DNA of 64,000 nt from Morella rubra (taxonomy: Eukaryota; Streptophyta; Magnoliopsida; Fagales; Myricaceae): positions 7,047,647 through 7,111,646 of the forward strand of contig CM025851.1 in the NCBI GenBank assembly GCA_003952965.2, in the 5' to 3' direction. The position numbers and the translations under genes are program-made. Position 1 is the stretch's first letter, and each line of letters starts with the position of its first letter. Below are positions 62,301-64,000 of the stretch, piece after piece. The notes under the pieces are model-generated. The model searched no databases, was not told the DNA's origin, and was given only the letters and a program-made list of their open reading frames with translations.

Positions 62301-63715
62301 AAGATTCAAACATGAGCCAAGCAACTGAAGCAAGTAAATTAAAGGACAGGCATCCAAGGTCCATGAGGATCCTCCTCAGAAGTCTAAAACTGCATTGAAG
62401 TACATATTCACCTGCATAGCTTCGATCTGCCTTAAAAGCGGCCTAGTAGATTCTGGAACTTGTGTAATCAACTCCTCACATCGACGCTCGCTTGCCTAGA
62501 CAAAGAAAATGACTGATTGAATAATCTGCAAGATGATGGCAACATACGAAAACAGAAAGAATTATATAGTTGGAGCACAAAGAGGAAGTTTGACACACTT
62601 GATAACGTTTCTGAAGATCCTCAATGTCCCTACGATGCATGTCTTCTCTAAAAACCTCCTGCAAATTGATAATATGGTAAGTTAATCATGATACCTGACA
62701 TTTCAGACACATACAACCAACAATCCAACTGACGTAACAAAAACCTGCTGCTCCTTTCTGCTTAGAGTTTGCCGTAATTCTTCAAGTGCCTGAACGAGCA
62801 TAGTTTCACGTTCCTCGGCCTCTCTCAAACGACTCTCAAGTTCAGTTCTTGCTTCATTGTTGGCACGAGCCTCTGCTAACGCTTCAGCCTCCTTTGCAGC
62901 ACTCAAAGCATTTGTATAATATTCTTTCTGCGCTGCAAGTTCTGTTTGGTGTTTTTCTATTGTTTCTTGCAGCAACTGCTCTGTAGATGTTTTGTCCTTC
63001 TTGATACTCTCTACTTTATTTTCTTCAACCTGGGAATAGGGGAAAAAAATTGCATGCCATTTATAAACCATAGACAGGACGTGACTTACAACAGTATCTC
63101 AACATGTATAACAAGGATTTGCAGTACGCTGATATAGGATTTAAGATCCCATGGACATTAATTTGCTTCGAGCTGTTACATAACAGACTTCTTGAATACA
63201 TAGACATCAGAAAAGTGGTGACGGTTTCTCAGAAACAGATAAAAAATCCAATCGAGTTTAAACGTATGATCTCATGGAACAGGAATAGTAGGCCTTCAAA
63301 GGCTGAGTAAATTCCATCATCCCAAATAGGAACCTTTAATGTGCAAGCTTGAAAATAAGACAAGCAATTCATATCTTGGGAAGTCTCTGTCTTCATTAAC
63401 TTCATGGTGACTCAAAGATTGATATGTGTTCAGTTTGAATATCCAGCAAATAACATTCTTACAGAATCTTTAACGATTTTGATTACCTGAAGCTTAGTAA
63501 TCAGCCCCTTCTTCTCTTCTTCAAGCTCTCTAATCTAGCTTTCAGGAAAAGGAGGAGAAAAGAAAATGCAAAGGTTTTGTTTTATTACAATAGGTAGCAG
63601 CAACAGGATTAAAGTTCGAAAAGGTAGCCCACTAGAAAACCTGCAAGAATTACCTGAGCCCTTAATTTCCTAATCTGAGATTCTTGAGCTGCCTGCTTTT
63701 TTGAAAGCTCTTCAC
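59275..63715 (-). CDS. GC5: Golgin candidate 5 (TMF-like), 3' part, N-terminus beyond window
   Basis: Coiled-coil Golgi tether related to animal TMF/ARA160, expected at the Golgi with Rab6-type GTPases. Exons visible (transcript order): 63715-63654, 63534-63487, 63029-62745, 62658-62599, 62495-62412, 62270-62205, 62127-62029, 61948-61730, 61488-61374, 61262-61042, 60880-60821, 60735-60622, 59526-59452, 59310-59275; phases match throughout. The protein is almost all heptad-like, rich in Glu, Lys, Arg, Gln and Ala. The C-terminal TMF domain is diagnostic: LPGIKAELESLRRRHSAALE followed by LMGERDEELEELRADIVDLK and NLLVNKIQ. It ends IQIMNSPTGTT, slightly longer than the Arabidopsis end as remembered. 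The 5' exons lie beyond 64,000, so this entry is partial. Confidence 0.93.
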
Positions 63716-64000
63716 CTGAGATGGCATACAAATATCTTCAAAAAGAATCACTTATACAAGATAGAAGTTGAGAACAGATAGAAAATATGGTATTTGAAAA
63801 TTTAAGGACACGACTAGCCAAGTGTGACGCCCAAATATTTGCACTAACATCACCATTATTTAGGAGAAACAGAGCAAATACTGTGAGAGTGCGAAAGTTC
63901 TTTTTATAAATATCTACACAGCTTATTGTTTCATAATTTGCGGTTCTTACGCATATGATTGGAAGGTACTCAGAGATGCACACTGTTATGGACGTGCCCT
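63716..64000 (-). other. GC5 intron at window edge
   Basis: Sequence upstream of the first visible GC5 exon. No further exon matching the golgin coiled coil was found before the window ends. Confidence 0.6.

Overview
This window is eudicot plant nuclear DNA. The evidence is the AT-rich intergenic space, short GT-AG introns with plant-type boundaries, plant-only families (NPF transporter, THA8 PPR protein, plant bHLH, golgin candidate 5) and plant transposon types. The species cannot be named from sequence alone. No prokaryotic operon, CRISPR array, rRNA or plastid insertion was seen. Gene models were built by hand from reading frames, splice sites and remembered family sequences, so single-exon edges are more certain than UTR limits.

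Layout. 0.6-1.5 kb: a tRNA-Ser(CGA), then an intronless THA8-like PPR gene (+). 2.4-7.6 kb: PEX2, a peroxisomal RING protein, 8 exons (+). 11.1-13.8 kb: an atypical bHLH factor with two upstream ORFs (+). 17.4-18.3 kb: two nested inverted-repeat MITEs. 18.5-21.9 kb: nicotinamidase-like isochorismatase-fold hydrolase (+). 25.6-28.3 kb: NPF1 nitrate/peptide-family transporter (+). 30.8-33.9 kb: a decayed tandem copy of that transporter, split by a gag-only LTR retroelement with a perfect 5-bp target duplication. 34.1-34.9 kb: hotdog acyl-CoA thioesterase (-). 35.9-45.0 kb: malonyl-CoA synthetase AAE13 (-), carrying a likely U12-type AT-AC intron, an hAT-type MITE, and an organellar transit peptide exon upstream of an internal start. 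47.2-48.6 kb: mitochondrial cytochrome c maturation protein CcmH (-). 50.7-56.0 kb: SGB1/pGlcT3 sugar transporter (-), 13 exons. 59.3-64 kb: the 3' part of golgin candidate 5 (-), running off the right edge.

These are independent genes, not an operon. The order matches two Arabidopsis neighbourhoods as I remember them: At3g16170-At3g16190 (AAE13, thioesterase, NPF1, nicotinamidase-like) and At1g79810-At1g79830 (PEX2, SGB1, GC5), interleaved here. That suggests an ancestral block later split between Arabidopsis chromosomes 1 and 3. I found no undescribed multi-gene system. The observations most worth checking are the AT-AC intron, the pseudogene/retroelement insertion, the nested MITEs, the bHLH uORF overlap, and a hydrophobic alternative frame in the last GC5 exon.
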